34,579 bases of DNA from Magnetococcales bacterium (GCA_015232645.1 JADFZF010000012.1:1-34579); one strand, 5' to 3'. Positions 1-10,557 are shown, numbered from the stretch's first letter. Notes: generated by a model not told the origin, from the letters alone. Numbers and translations are program-made.

Positions 1-13
1 GGCGCGCGCCTGC

Positions 14-48
14 GCGATTTTTCCGCAAAAATCACGCGGAAAAATCGC
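14..48. repeat. Perfect 13-bp inverted repeat (GCGATTTTTCCGC / GCGGAAAAATCGC) with 9-nt spacer
   Basis: Read directly: 14-26 GCGATTTTTCCGC, 36-48 GCGGAAAAATCGC are exact reverse complements. Confidence 0.85.
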
Positions 49-80
49 TTCGGGTAAAGGGGCGCGTGAGAAGCAAAATC

Positions 81-126
81 AAAATCAAAACCCTGGGGGC
101 AATCCCCCAGACCCCCTTTTTTTTTT
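81..126 (+). repeat. GC-rich hairpin repeat / terminator-like element, copy 1
   Basis: CTGGGGG(93-99)-CAAT-CCCCCAG(104-110) followed by ACCCCC and a T10 run; the same sequence recurs inverted at the window end. Confidence 0.75.
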
Positions 127-550
127 AATATTCCCGAACCGGTGGGATCTGAATATGGACGTAACTGGCGGTGCCGATATTACGACGTCACCATGGCAAA
201 CGTCAATTGTCGCCATGACGAGACACAATGACAAATGATGTGTTTCACAGCATCTCCCCGGGCAAGAGGTCGAATGAGCCTTCCAAATTCATCTGCCTCT
301 TTGCAGGCATCAAATTGAAAAAGTTTGCAACCAAACCTAACATTGTTGACAAATACCATACCCTTGGCCTGCTTTCGGTTACCTCGTCATCGTTTGCAAC
401 AATCCCCAAACAGATTGTGACCATATTTTTCTGTATTTTTCTTTGGTTGGCGGCATAATCAGTCCAAAGAGATCACCCCGACCCGAACTATCGCGGATTG
501 GGGTAAGGTCCAGCCATGATAACGGCAACCGTCCTTCAGGAGAGAGAGAC

Positions 551-1432
551 ATGACCACCGCCCACTTCACCCTCAGCCATATTCTTCAAGCGCCTTCCGA
601 TACCTGGGATGGCCCGGAATACAACGATTCCGCCAAAGGATCATCCCGAGTAAGGATCGTATGGATGGTGGTGTTGACCGCCATTGTGGCGACAACGACG
701 TATGTGTATGTCAACCACCGCCACATGCAAACGATGAAGGGAGTTGTTCACTCTCGGAGTGTTCTCCAGGAAAAGTTGAATGAAGCCACCCGGACCGCCG
801 ATACCCTGAGAGAGCAACTGGCCCTGACCACCCTGTCTTTGGAAGAATGGCGTAACAAGGTGAGCGGTTCCACCAAGGTGATCGAAAATCTGACCGTCTC
901 GCGACAAGCTTTATCGGATCAGTATGAGCAGGCGAAACGGCAGTGGCAGCAAGATCGGAAAACATTGGAAAATCAATTGGGGACAGTGCGTCAGAACGGT
1001 CACCGACCGTCCGCGGTCCAAGTCGTCGTAACTGCAGAGCCATCCGTTGCCACCCCTGGGGCCCTTGCCACCGATCAAATATTACTGGCTCAGGCCAAGG
1101 GGTTGCAAAATCGGCTACAATCAGGCTGTGTTCAGGGGGATTGTGTCAACGGACAGGGAGCTTGGCATTTTGATAATGGCGATATTTACGTGGGGACGTG
1201 GATCAATGGTCTCAAGGATGGCCAGGGACTGTACCGGTATGCCAGCGGCGCCTGGTATTTTGGCAGCTGGTCTCAGGACCTCAAACACGGGCACGGAGTG
1301 TATCATTTTGCCAATGGCTGGCTTTATGAAGGGGGTTGGTTCAAAGGCAAACGTAACGGACTGGGGGTCGAAACCTCCCCCATGGGCCAAGCTAAAAAAG
1401 GACAGTGGGTAGACGATGGGCAGGTTTCATGA
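551..1432 (+). CDS. Membrane-anchored coiled-coil protein with C-terminal MORN repeats
   Basis: ORF 443-1432; ATG at 551 chosen because of upstream AGGAGAGAGAG. N-terminal TM (VRIVWMVVLTAIVATTTYVYV), coiled coil, then MORN repeats (YVGTWINGLKDGQGLYRYASGAWYFGSWSQDLKHGHGVYHFANGWLYEGGWFKGKRNGLG). Confidence 0.85.
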   Translation: MTTAHFTLSHILQAPSDTWDGPEYNDSAKGSSRVRIVWMVVLTAIVATTTYVYVNHRHMQTMKGVVHSRSVLQEKLNEATRTADTLREQLALTTLSLEEWRNKVSGSTKVIENLTVSRQALSDQYEQAKRQWQQDRKTLENQLGTVRQNGHRPSAVQVVVTAEPSVATPGALATDQILLAQAKGLQNRLQSGCVQGDCVNGQGAWHFDNGDIYVGTWINGLKDGQGLYRYASGAWYFGSWSQDLKHGHGVYHFANGWLYEGGWFKGKRNGLGVETSPMGQAKKGQWVDDGQVS

Positions 1433-1477
1433 TTAGCGGGGTGGATGAACTCGACTGGTGAACAACACCCCCGGTGA

Positions 1478-2551
1478 TTAAAATGTCGCGTTCAGTCGCA
1501 TCAATTCATGGCAACGGCTCACGGCGCGGCGAAACTCGAATGCCACCGGACCTTCTGGACACAACTGGTCAAATTCAAACTCGCTGTAGAGCCGTAGAGG
1601 GATACGAGATTCGTACAGGAGATCGACCAGGATGACGAATCTGGAGGCGGCATCGGCGATGTTATAGCGCAGGTCGGGGATCCCGGAAATCATGACCGTG
1701 GTAGCCATTCGCGCCAGATCCATATAGTCGGCGGCCCCCAGGTTACGGACGCACAGCTCAGGGAAGTCCAACCAGTACAGCCCTCCCTTTTGACCGCGCA
1801 CGGCGACGTCATGGCGTCCCAATTTGATTTTTGTGGCGTTCGGGGTGGTGTCGGTCAGGAGAAGAAACTCATCCGCGGCCGAACCTCCCTTAAGCGATGC
1901 CAGTGGGCCACCCTGACGGCGCCAATCCGCCCCGCTGGAAAGATCCAACGGTTCTACACGACTCTTGATGACTTTCAGTAATGGAAGAAAGCTGGCGCGG
2001 TTGTACCCTCCTTTGAACAGGTTGTCGATGTCCCAGTTGGAGGTGGCGCACAGCGTCACCCCACATTGAAACAAAGCATCCAGCAACCGTCCCAACAGCA
2101 TGCCATCAGCGATGTGGTCGATAAAAAATTCATCAAAACACAATAACCGCGACTCTCTGGCGATGTTGCTGGCAATATAAAGCATGATATCCACATTGAC
2201 TTCGGGCTTGGCCTTGTGCAATCGGTGATGCAATTCGTCCAGAAAGGGGTGGAAGTGGACGCGCCGTTTTTCTGGAAACGGCACGGAGTCGAAAACCAAC
2301 TGCATCAACATCGACTTGCCGCGGCCCACGGGTCCATGCATATACAACCCTTTGGGTTCCGACGCCCCATCTTCATAGCGCCATACCAATACCCCCTTGT
2401 AGGCGGTCAGGACGCATCGGCGACCGAGGGCAGTCACCAGATCATCGAGAATCGGCAAAGCGGCGGCTTGATCCTGGTCCGAAGCCAGAGAACCTTGCGC
2501 CAGCTTATCGCGATAGCACTGGCTGGGGAGAGGATGCGATGGTTGCGACAT
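1478..2551 (-). CDS. zapE: AFG1/ZapE family ATPase (cell division protein ZapE-like)
   Basis: Walker A GLYMHGPVGRGKSMLM, FHPFLDELHHRLH, LLCFDEFFIDHIADGMLLGRLLDALF, ATSNW: the AFG1/ZapE signature. Confidence 0.9.
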   Translation of the reverse strand: MSQPSHPLPSQCYRDKLAQGSLASDQDQAAALPILDDLVTALGRRCVLTAYKGVLVWRYEDGASEPKGLYMHGPVGRGKSMLMQLVFDSVPFPEKRRVHFHPFLDELHHRLHKAKPEVNVDIMLYIASNIARESRLLCFDEFFIDHIADGMLLGRLLDALFQCGVTLCATSNWDIDNLFKGGYNRASFLPLLKVIKSRVEPLDLSSGADWRRQGGPLASLKGGSAADEFLLLTDTTPNATKIKLGRHDVAVRGQKGGLYWLDFPELCVRNLGAADYMDLARMATTVMISGIPDLRYNIADAASRFVILVDLLYESRIPLRLYSEFEFDQLCPEGPVAFEFRRAVSRCHELMRLNATF

Positions 2552-2759
2552 GATGGAGCTTCCTCGTATCGGGTTGTATTAGGTTGACGGATCGGCAAGG
2601 CGATGATTTCACGGCCAGGAATCATCATGAAGGCAAAGTCGATTCTGGAACCGATGCATTTTATGGATTGCGGCTTCGGCGGATGCTCGATTCTGCCATG
2701 AGTATTGCAGAAAATCGTCGCTTGAGGTAAGGAAAAACCTGATGGTTGGATCGTTCTGG

Positions 2760-2786
2760 CCCAGGGCGCGGCCTGGGGCTTTTTTT
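2760..2786 (+). terminator. Candidate intrinsic terminator (+ strand)
   Basis: CCCAGG-GCGCGG-CCTGGG-GC-TTTTTTT; stem plus T7 on the + strand, although the flanking genes are on the - strand. Confidence 0.5.
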
Positions 2787-2800
2787 CAGGTCTTGAATGG

Positions 2801-4039
2801 TCAACGATCAATCTGAAATCGGGTTCCGAGTTCCGGGATGACCGGCCCAGGCCATTGATTTTCGGATCCTGTCGCCTTCCGGATCCACAGCGGCGAAGAT
2901 AAAATCAAACGCACCAGGTCGCTTTGCCGTTGGGTATTGGTTTTGTCAAATATGGCCTTAAGATGGGTACGGGCGGTGTTTTCGGTCATCCCCAACCGTT
3001 CGGCCCCCTCGCTGAGAGAATTTCCGAGTGTCAATTGTCCCGCCAAGTCCGCTTCTCGGCGTGTCAGTCCGAACATGCCCTGCAACAATTCGGGTGGAAC
3101 TTCCTGTGGAACCAGCGGGTCGGTGACATAAATCACCGCCAAGGGGTGCTGTTCCGATTCTCTTCCGAGGGACGGATTTTTATGGCTGGCCAGTGAGGAG
3201 ATCATGACCAATAAAGGTTCTTCGACCTGGCGACGGCGGACCGACAGGCTTTTGGATACGATTGGTTTCGGGGAAGTCTGGCAGGTAGGGTTGATCACCT
3301 TCCAGATATGCTGTTGCATTAGACTATTTTCCTTTGAATCTTGTATAAGCAGATGCCCACCCTGGGAAATCAACCCATCGCGCATGTTGATCAGGTGGGT
3401 TGCGGAATCATTGGCGAACAGGATCTGTCCGCTATCATTGACAATAAAAATGCCCATGGCTGTTTCATCCAAGGCACTCATGGCCACGCGTTGATTGAGA
3501 TCCGATGTCACTAAACGTTTATGCAGAGAAAGAGCACGCTGAAAATGGGGGGCTATTTTTCCCATTGCATCAATGGCTTCCTGATTGAAGGGCAGACCAT
3601 TGGGAGTACGGAATACTCCAATCCCCATCATTGTTTTATTGTTATTGTCTCGTAAGGTGATGATCAGAGCATATTTCGTTTTGGAATGACGTAATATTTC
3701 TTGGCACACGTTGGAGTCATGTGACAACGCCTCGCCAGTCAGGCCCATGCGGCAAGTTGCGGGCTTTCCCGTAGAGGAGTTGCACACCACCACTCGAGGA
3801 TTTTCGGCGATCATGCTATGAAATTTCTTCTCCAACTCTTGGTCAAATTTCATTCTGTCACCGGCACCATGCTGCAAAGAGATATTGAATAAGGGGTTAT
3901 CCTGGTCAAAATGAGCCATGAGAGATGATTCGGCATTCAACAACGTCGCCACATCCATGAGGATCCGTTCCCATTTTCCGGAATCGGCCACGGAATCATA
4001 AATATTTTCAATGGTTGAGAAAATTCTATTTTTGAACAA
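2801..4039 (-). CDS. LuxR-type HTH transcriptional regulator with PAS-like sensor region
   Basis: C-terminal HTH: FGLTRREADLAGQLTLGNSLSEGAERLGMTENTARTHLKAIFDKTNTQRQSDLVRLI; central PAS-like segment (ALDETAMGIFIVNDSGQILFANDSATHLI). Confidence 0.85.
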   Translation of the reverse strand: MFKNRIFSTIENIYDSVADSGKWERILMDVATLLNAESSLMAHFDQDNPLFNISLQHGAGDRMKFDQELEKKFHSMIAENPRVVVCNSSTGKPATCRMGLTGEALSHDSNVCQEILRHSKTKYALIITLRDNNNKTMMGIGVFRTPNGLPFNQEAIDAMGKIAPHFQRALSLHKRLVTSDLNQRVAMSALDETAMGIFIVNDSGQILFANDSATHLINMRDGLISQGGHLLIQDSKENSLMQQHIWKVINPTCQTSPKPIVSKSLSVRRRQVEEPLLVMISSLASHKNPSLGRESEQHPLAVIYVTDPLVPQEVPPELLQGMFGLTRREADLAGQLTLGNSLSEGAERLGMTENTARTHLKAIFDKTNTQRQSDLVRLILSSPLWIRKATGSENQWPGPVIPELGTRFQIDR

Positions 4040-4306
4040 GGTGTCTTCCCAATATAAACAACCGTTAATAGTAGCTATTTTCTATCAATATAGTGTAAAT
4101 CCGGTCGAGGTTCAAGGTTCATATCCAAAGTATTTCGTCACATTGGGGTGGAAGGTGGCTGAAGAGACATGATTGACTTGGGTTAAATTTTTTTTTGTTT
4201 TCTACCCTATTTGGGTGATTACCTGCTGGCACGAGTAGTGGCAGAATAATGCCGAGACCTCTAGTAGATATAAGTTATTATAATATTATTTTTAGGGTTT
4301 TCCGGT

Positions 4307-7306
4307 GTGATTCAATCTATTGCAGCGTATCTTTCAAAGAAAAACTGGGCGTGGTCCATAAGAAGACGCGTTGTGGTTACCATTGCAACGTTTTTTTTTG
4401 TTACCAGTCTATCAATGGTGATTTTTGCGTATAATAATAGATGGATGGAACTGGAAAGCGATGTCCGCGAGGATGTCAATGAAACACTTCAAGACTTTCA
4501 TTACATGCTTCAGGTCGAATCCGTCGGGCTTGATAAACTGCATTCTGGTCTCGTTCAGAATGTAGAAATTATCCAATATTTTGCTGAGCGTCATTTAGAA
4601 AAATTACAGAATTCGGTCGCACCGGTATTCGCACAGATGAAATCGGATTTTTCCGTTACTCATCTGTATTTTATTGAACCAGACGGCCGGGTTTTTCTAA
4701 GGGCACATAAGAATGAACGTGGGGATATCATCCACAGGAATACGTTTCTACGCGCTTCGTTGGCCAGAAAGAAATCCAGCGGTATAGAAATGGGAAGGAA
4801 TTTTTTTTCCTTGAGGAATATCCATCCGGTGGATTGGAAGGGGGAGTTCACAGGTTTTATCGAGCTGGGATAAGAACTCGATTCCATTTTTTTCGATCTG
4901 AAAAAACTGAGCGGTGCTGATGTCACGCTATTGATGTCGATGGACTACGCCCGGATCAAGAATGTCCATATCAAACCCATCACTCTGTTTGGAGTGAACA
5001 TCTTAGAGTCGACGTATCAACAGAAGGCGGTCCAGCTGATCCAATCACTGGGGGCGGTTCCCATTGAAACCGGGTTGAGGGAGACAGTGGTACAAATTGT
5101 TTCCGATGATGATGAATATTTTGCAGTGGGATTGACTCCCTTCAAGGATATGGTTGGGGAAACGGCCGGAGTTCTCATGTTTCACTGGAGGATAAGTGAT
5201 AAAATAGAAATAATGCACTATCACGTTGCGCTCAACGTTATAATATTCTCATTTTTTTTGTTTTCAGCTATGGCATTACTGTATTTGTCGGTCAGGAAGA
5301 GCCTGATTCTGTTTGGTAATTTAAGTCGCGGTATTGTCGAAGTCAGCGAAAGTTGGGATCTGAGCAAACGCCTGGAGGTTCAGGATCGAGATGAGGTTGG
5401 CCTGTTGGTGGAAGGGTTCAACCGTTTTCTGGAAAAATTGGACCAGATGACGCAACAATTACGCTCCATGAACCAGAGCCTGGAACAGAAGGTCACGGAA
5501 CGAACCCTGGAATTGCAAAATAAGGTACAAACGATTGAAATGACAACGCGAACAATGGCGGCGTTGGCACAGCATCATCAGTTGATCTTGAATTCGGTGG
5601 GAGAGGGCATCTACGGCATCGACGTTTCGGAAACGACGACATTCATCAACCGGGCCGGAGCCGCCATGCTCGGCTGGGAGGCCTCGGAACTCATTGGTAA
5701 ACATCTCCATAACATCATACATCACACTCGGGTTGATGGAGGCCCCTATTTACCCGCCGACTGTCTCATCTGTCGGACCATTCGTGATGGCGAATCGCGA
5801 ATTCGAAGTGACGAAATATTTTGGCGTCGGGATGGTTCATCATTTAATGTCGAATATATGGTCGCCCCCATCAAGGAATATGATGGCAAAATATTGGGAT
5901 CGGTCGTTGTGTTTCGTGACATTACCGAACGGCTGCAAGCACAACAGGCCGGTCAACAACTTAATTCTTTGCAACGGGTATTGAATGCCATCTACCGATT
6001 ATCGTTTCATTCGGTCACCATGCAGGAGAAGTTGGAGAGTGCCCTGCGAGAGATTATGAGAATTCCATGTTTTTTCAATCAATCTCAGGGCGGCATCCTG
6101 CTGTTGGACGCGGATGAGGAAACATTATGCCTGACGGCGCATCAGGGGCTGCATCCCTCTCTCCTGGGGTTATGTTCACGGGTCAAGTCGGGTCAATGTC
6201 TGTGTGGCAGAGTAGCGCAAACTGGCAAATTCATGCATGTGGCGGAAATCGATGATCGACATGATCACCGATTTGAGGGAATGCATCCCCATGGACATTA
6301 CATCCTGCCGTTGATTTCCAGGAAACGGATGCTGGGGGTTTTGGTCCTTTATTTGGATCATGGCCATCTTTATCAACCGGAGGAAGAAGAATTTTTGACC
6401 ACCATAGGCAACGCCCTGACGAGTTTGATTGAGCGTCATCTGGAGGATGAAGCGCTGCACTCTTTGAATATCAGTCTGGAGGCCCTGGTGCGGGAACGGA
6501 CGGCCGAATTGCACAACCATATCGCCTCCTTGAAAGCTTATCAGGAACAGTTTGTTCGTTCGGAACGGATGGAGGCCCTTGGGGGAATGGTGGCTGGAAT
6601 TGCTCACGAGATCAATACCCCGGTCGGAATAGGTTATACTGCTTCGATGTATTTGCGAGATCAAACGATGCAGTTCATGAGATCGTTTGAGAGTGACAAT
6701 CTGACTTATGAAATCGTTCGGGAGTATGTATCCTCGGCGGACGAGGCGACTCAATTGATTGCTGCCAATCTGAGCCGGGCCGATGAACTGATCAAAAGTT
6801 TCAAGATGGTCGCCGTGGATCACGGCAGCGAGCTGGCTCGGTCGATCCAGTTGAAGCAGTATATCCAGGAAATCATTCTCAGTCTGCGTCCCAAACTTAA
6901 AATCACGGAACATCGGATCGATGTCACCTGCCCCGATGACCTCACCATCATGACATTTCCTGGAACGTTGGCCATCATCCTGGTGAATCTGATCATGAAT
7001 TCCCTGACGCATGGTTTTGAGAATATCAGAGCCGGCCACATCCAGATTCGGGTGACCAGCAGCGATGATGAGGTACAAATGGTCTACCTGGATAATGGCT
7101 GTGGTATGGAGAAGGAAACAGTCAAACGAATTTTTGAGCCATTCTATACCACCAAACGGGGGCAGGGTGGCAGCGGACTGGGGATGCACGTTGTCTATAA
7201 CCAAGTGACGCAAAAACTTGGCGGTAGCATTGTTTGCCAAAGCGACTTTGGGAATGGGGCGACGTTTATTCTAACCTTCAAGAAAAATATTGATATGATT
7301 CATTAG
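4307..7306 (+). pseudogene. Cache-HAMP-PAS-GAF sensor histidine kinase interrupted by in-frame TAA at 4871-4873
   Basis: ORFs 4307-4873 and 4931-7306 are in the same frame; reading through gives ...GEFTGFIELG*ELDSIFFDLKKLSGADVTLL.... Downstream: TM, HAMP, PAS (LILNSVGEGIYGIDVSETTTFINRAG), GAF, H-box GMVAGIAHEINTP, N-box and G-boxes (YLDNGCGM, GSGLGMHVV). Confidence 0.75.
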
Positions 7307-7325
7307 ATGGGATTCAGGTGGAGAG

Positions 7326-8879
7326 ATGAAGACTGGAAAATTGTGTTTGACAAAAAGCGATGATCAGCCTCAGAAAGGGCCATGCCTGCAGAATGATCTA
7401 AGTAAACTATGGAAAGTAATGATCATTGACGATGATCCAGATGTTCACCATGTCACCAGGATGGTCCTTGGCAAGTTTCAATTTGAAGGTATGGGATTAC
7501 AATTTATTGATGGATACTCCGGTTCCGATGCCAAACGCCTTCTTCAGGACCATCCGGACACGGCCATCATTCTGTTGGACGTGGTGATGGAAACGGAGGA
7601 TTCTGGGCTCAAAATTGTTCAATTTATTCGACAGGAGCTGAAAAATCGCCTGATACGCATTATTCTCCGTACCGGTCAACCGGGACAGGCGCCGGAATTC
7701 GAGGTCACGGAAAAATACGATATCAACGATTATCGGGAAAAAACCAGTCTGAGTTCGACCGTTCTGGCCACTTCGTTGTACTCTTCGCTGCGCGCCTATC
7801 GGGATATACGCGCCCTGGATAAGACTCGAATGGGTTTACAAAAAATCATCCATGCCACGGGTAATTTATTTGAATTGCGTTCGCTCAACGAATTGGCCAT
7901 GGGCATCCTAACTCAAATAGCGGTCCTGCTTAATATGGGGAATCATGTCAGTTGCAGCGAAATGGAATGTTTTGCTGCCACTGACGAACTGGGACAACTG
8001 ACCATCTATGCCGCTTTAGGGAAATATGAACCTTTTGTAGGAAAACCGGTTCTGCAGGTAGTGTCCAGTGAGATAGGGGAGCTCATCGGCAAGGCCCAAA
8101 AAGAAAATAAAAGTCAATATGCCGATCGCTGTTATATCGGGCAGTTCAAAACTAAAAATGGCATAAGGAATATTCTTCATTTTTTATATAGCGAACCACT
8201 CCTGCCGTCGGACCGGGAACTGATCGATCTTTTTTCGTTAAGCATCTCGGCATCGTTGGAAAATCTCTTATTGAATCAAGAGGTCATCGAAACACAAAAG
8301 GCTGTGACCTTCACCCTGGGTGAGGTCATCGAGGCCCGCTCCGGGGAAGCGGGTCATCATGTCCGCCGGGTCGCGGAAGGTTCACGTCTTTTGGCTGGTC
8401 TGCTTGGTCTGGATCAGCGTGCAGTGGATTTGATCTGGATGGCGTCGCCGCTGCATGACCTGGGTAAAATTGGGATTGCCGATGCCATCCTCAATAAACC
8501 TGGCCCCTTGGACCCGGAGGAGTGGGACAGGATTCAGCAACATCCTTCGATCGGCTGCAAGGTGCTTCAAGGTCAGGACAAAGAGGTCATCCACGCAGGT
8601 CGCATCATTTGTGCCCAGCATCACGAAAAATGGGACGGTTCCGGGTATCCGGATGGGCTGTCGGGGGAATCGATCCATATTTTTGCCCGCATCACGGCCA
8701 TCATCGATGTCTTTGATGCTCTTTATCATAAACGAACGTACAAGCAGGCTTGGCCACTGGACAAGATCGTGGCCCTGTTCCAGGATGAAAAAGGGAAACA
8801 CTTTGAACCTCGGTTGGTCGATGTCTTCCTCGACCATTTGCCGTTGTTTTTAAGGATTCAGAACGATTATCAGGGATGA
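7326..8879 (+). CDS. Response regulator: REC - DUF3369-like - HD-GYP phosphodiesterase domain
   Basis: REC (MIIDDDPDVHHVTRMVL...AIILLDVVME); central DUF3369-like region; HD-GYP signature (HDLGKIGIADAILNKPGPLDPEEWDRIQQHPSIG, HHEKWDGSGYPDGLSGE, IIDVFDALYHKRTYK). Confidence 0.92.
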   Translation: MKTGKLCLTKSDDQPQKGPCLQNDLSKLWKVMIIDDDPDVHHVTRMVLGKFQFEGMGLQFIDGYSGSDAKRLLQDHPDTAIILLDVVMETEDSGLKIVQFIRQELKNRLIRIILRTGQPGQAPEFEVTEKYDINDYREKTSLSSTVLATSLYSSLRAYRDIRALDKTRMGLQKIIHATGNLFELRSLNELAMGILTQIAVLLNMGNHVSCSEMECFAATDELGQLTIYAALGKYEPFVGKPVLQVVSSEIGELIGKAQKENKSQYADRCYIGQFKTKNGIRNILHFLYSEPLLPSDRELIDLFSLSISASLENLLLNQEVIETQKAVTFTLGEVIEARSGEAGHHVRRVAEGSRLLAGLLGLDQRAVDLIWMASPLHDLGKIGIADAILNKPGPLDPEEWDRIQQHPSIGCKVLQGQDKEVIHAGRIICAQHHEKWDGSGYPDGLSGESIHIFARITAIIDVFDALYHKRTYKQAWPLDKIVALFQDEKGKHFEPRLVDVFLDHLPLFLRIQNDYQG

Positions 8880-9234
8880 TTGGCCCGTCCTGGATCCTGA
8901 GGCAAGGGGGATTGGTGAATGGGACAGGTCCGGGAAACGGAGGCCTTCCCAGATCCACCCGATTCGCCAGTCCGGTTTATTTGACCGGATGCCCCTATCA
9001 TGCCGATGGAACCTTCCAAATCGTGTCAGCCTGAAAAGGTGGTTCGGTGACCGCGGTCCACCGGTGCCCCAGAGAATCTGTTGGTCGCGTTTGCATTTCG
9101 ATGACGAAGCAGGTACCATGGTGGCAGTTATGTTGTAACCAAACCACTTGACCTTATCAACAACCCGGTATGGCGTTGGAGGAACCTTGAGGTTTTCAAC
9201 GGCAATGGCACGTCTACCCCCCCTTTGATTTTTT

Positions 9235-10557
9235 ATGGATTTTAGTCTGAAGCCCATCCCCGTCCTGCTTGTCGATGATCAGGAGATCACCGGCTATGTC
9301 CTGAACAAGATGATTTCGGAGGAATTCCAGGGTGATTTTGTCCTGCACTCCATCCATAACCCTCACGCAGCCTTGTCCAAGGCCCAGGAGACGGCACCCG
9401 CCGTCATACTGTTGGATCTGGTCATGCCCGAAATGGACGGCTTGACGCTCCTCCACCAATTTCGACGACATCCCGGTTTCATCGATACCCCCATCATCAT
9501 GCTTTCTTCACAGGAAGAATCGTTTTTCAAGGCCAAGGCCTTTGAGATGGGGGCCAACGATTACCTGGTCAAATTACCGGAAAAAATTGAGCTGATGGCC
9601 CGTCTGCGCTATTACGCCCAAGCCTATTACAATTTGTTGCAGATCCGGGAATCCCATCGAATCCTCAAGGAAAAGGAACTGCAATTCCGCATTGTCACCG
9701 AATCGATTCTGGAAGCCATCGTCGCTGCGGATCTGAATGGGACGATCCGTTTCTGGAACCAGGGGGCAGCGACACTCTTCGGCTACGGTCGGGACGCCAT
9801 CCTTGGTCAACAGGTGGACCGGCTGATCGCCCCCCGATTCAACGCCGAGTTCAAGCAATGTTTCACCGCATTGATGGCCAAGGGAACGTTGACACAGTGT
9901 GAAGTACGCGAATGGCTCGGGGTGCATCAGGATGGACGGGAATTTCCCATGGAAATTTCCATCAACTCCTGGACCGAAGAAGGCCAAACTCTCATTGCCA
10001 GCGTGATCCGCGATATTACCCAACGCAAGAAGGAAGAGGATCGCATTCGTTACCAGGCCAATTACGACCTGCTGACCGATCTTCCCAACCGTCATTATTT
10101 CATGCAACGCCTGGATGAAAGCATCTCCCTGGCCCACCGCCAGGGGGTTTCGTTTTCGTTGTTGTTCATTGATCTGGATCGGTTCAAATGGGTCAATGAT
10201 ACCCTGGGGCACGATGCGGGCGACCTGCTGCTGCAACAGGTGACGCAACGAATGAAACATTGTATCCGCACCACCGATACCTTGGGACGCCTCGGCGGCG
10301 ACGAGTTCACCGCCATCCTTTACGATATCAACCCATTCGGGACCAAGATCGTTGCCAGAAAAATATTGGATGAACTGTCCAAGCCTTTCATGCTTCAGGC
10401 GCGCCAAGTGCAGATTTCCGCCAGCATTGGCGTCACGTTGTATCCGGAAGATAACGAAAACAAGGAATCCCTGCTCAAGAATGCCGATGTTGCCATGTAC
10501 GTCGCCAAGACTGCCGGGAAGAACCGATATTGGTTCTTTAACCCCGTGGAAAATTGA
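9235..10557 (+). CDS. REC-PAS-GGDEF diguanylate cyclase
   Basis: REC (VLLVDDQEITG...VILLDLVMPEMDGL), PAS (ESILEAIVAADLNGTIRFWNQGAATLFGYG), GGDEF (DLLTDLPNRHYFMQRLD...RTTDTLGRLGGDEF); intact active site and RxxD I-site. Confidence 0.95.
   Translation: MDFSLKPIPVLLVDDQEITGYVLNKMISEEFQGDFVLHSIHNPHAALSKAQETAPAVILLDLVMPEMDGLTLLHQFRRHPGFIDTPIIMLSSQEESFFKAKAFEMGANDYLVKLPEKIELMARLRYYAQAYYNLLQIRESHRILKEKELQFRIVTESILEAIVAADLNGTIRFWNQGAATLFGYGRDAILGQQVDRLIAPRFNAEFKQCFTALMAKGTLTQCEVREWLGVHQDGREFPMEISINSWTEEGQTLIASVIRDITQRKKEEDRIRYQANYDLLTDLPNRHYFMQRLDESISLAHRQGVSFSLLFIDLDRFKWVNDTLGHDAGDLLLQQVTQRMKHCIRTTDTLGRLGGDEFTAILYDINPFGTKIVARKILDELSKPFMLQARQVQISASIGVTLYPEDNENKESLLKNADVAMYVAKTAGKNRYWFFNPVEN

Noticed and set aside
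228-458. 76-aa + strand ORF in the leader of the MORN gene
   Set aside because: No convincing ribosome-binding site, low-information sequence and no family resemblance.
2434-2811. 125-aa - strand ORF bridging the luxR-like and zapE-like genes
   Set aside because: Overlaps the zapE-like start by more than 100 bp in another frame and shows no domain pattern.
6176-7240. 354-aa - strand ORF opposite the histidine kinase
   Set aside because: Antisense to conserved H-box and G-box coding sequence; no domain features.
8880-9234. 355-bp gap between HD-GYP and GGDEF genes as a possible c-di-GMP riboswitch
   Set aside because: No sequence resembling the GEMM-I core was seen; only a short TCCGGT/ACCGGA pair near 8971-8989. 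A covariance-model search would be needed to exclude it.
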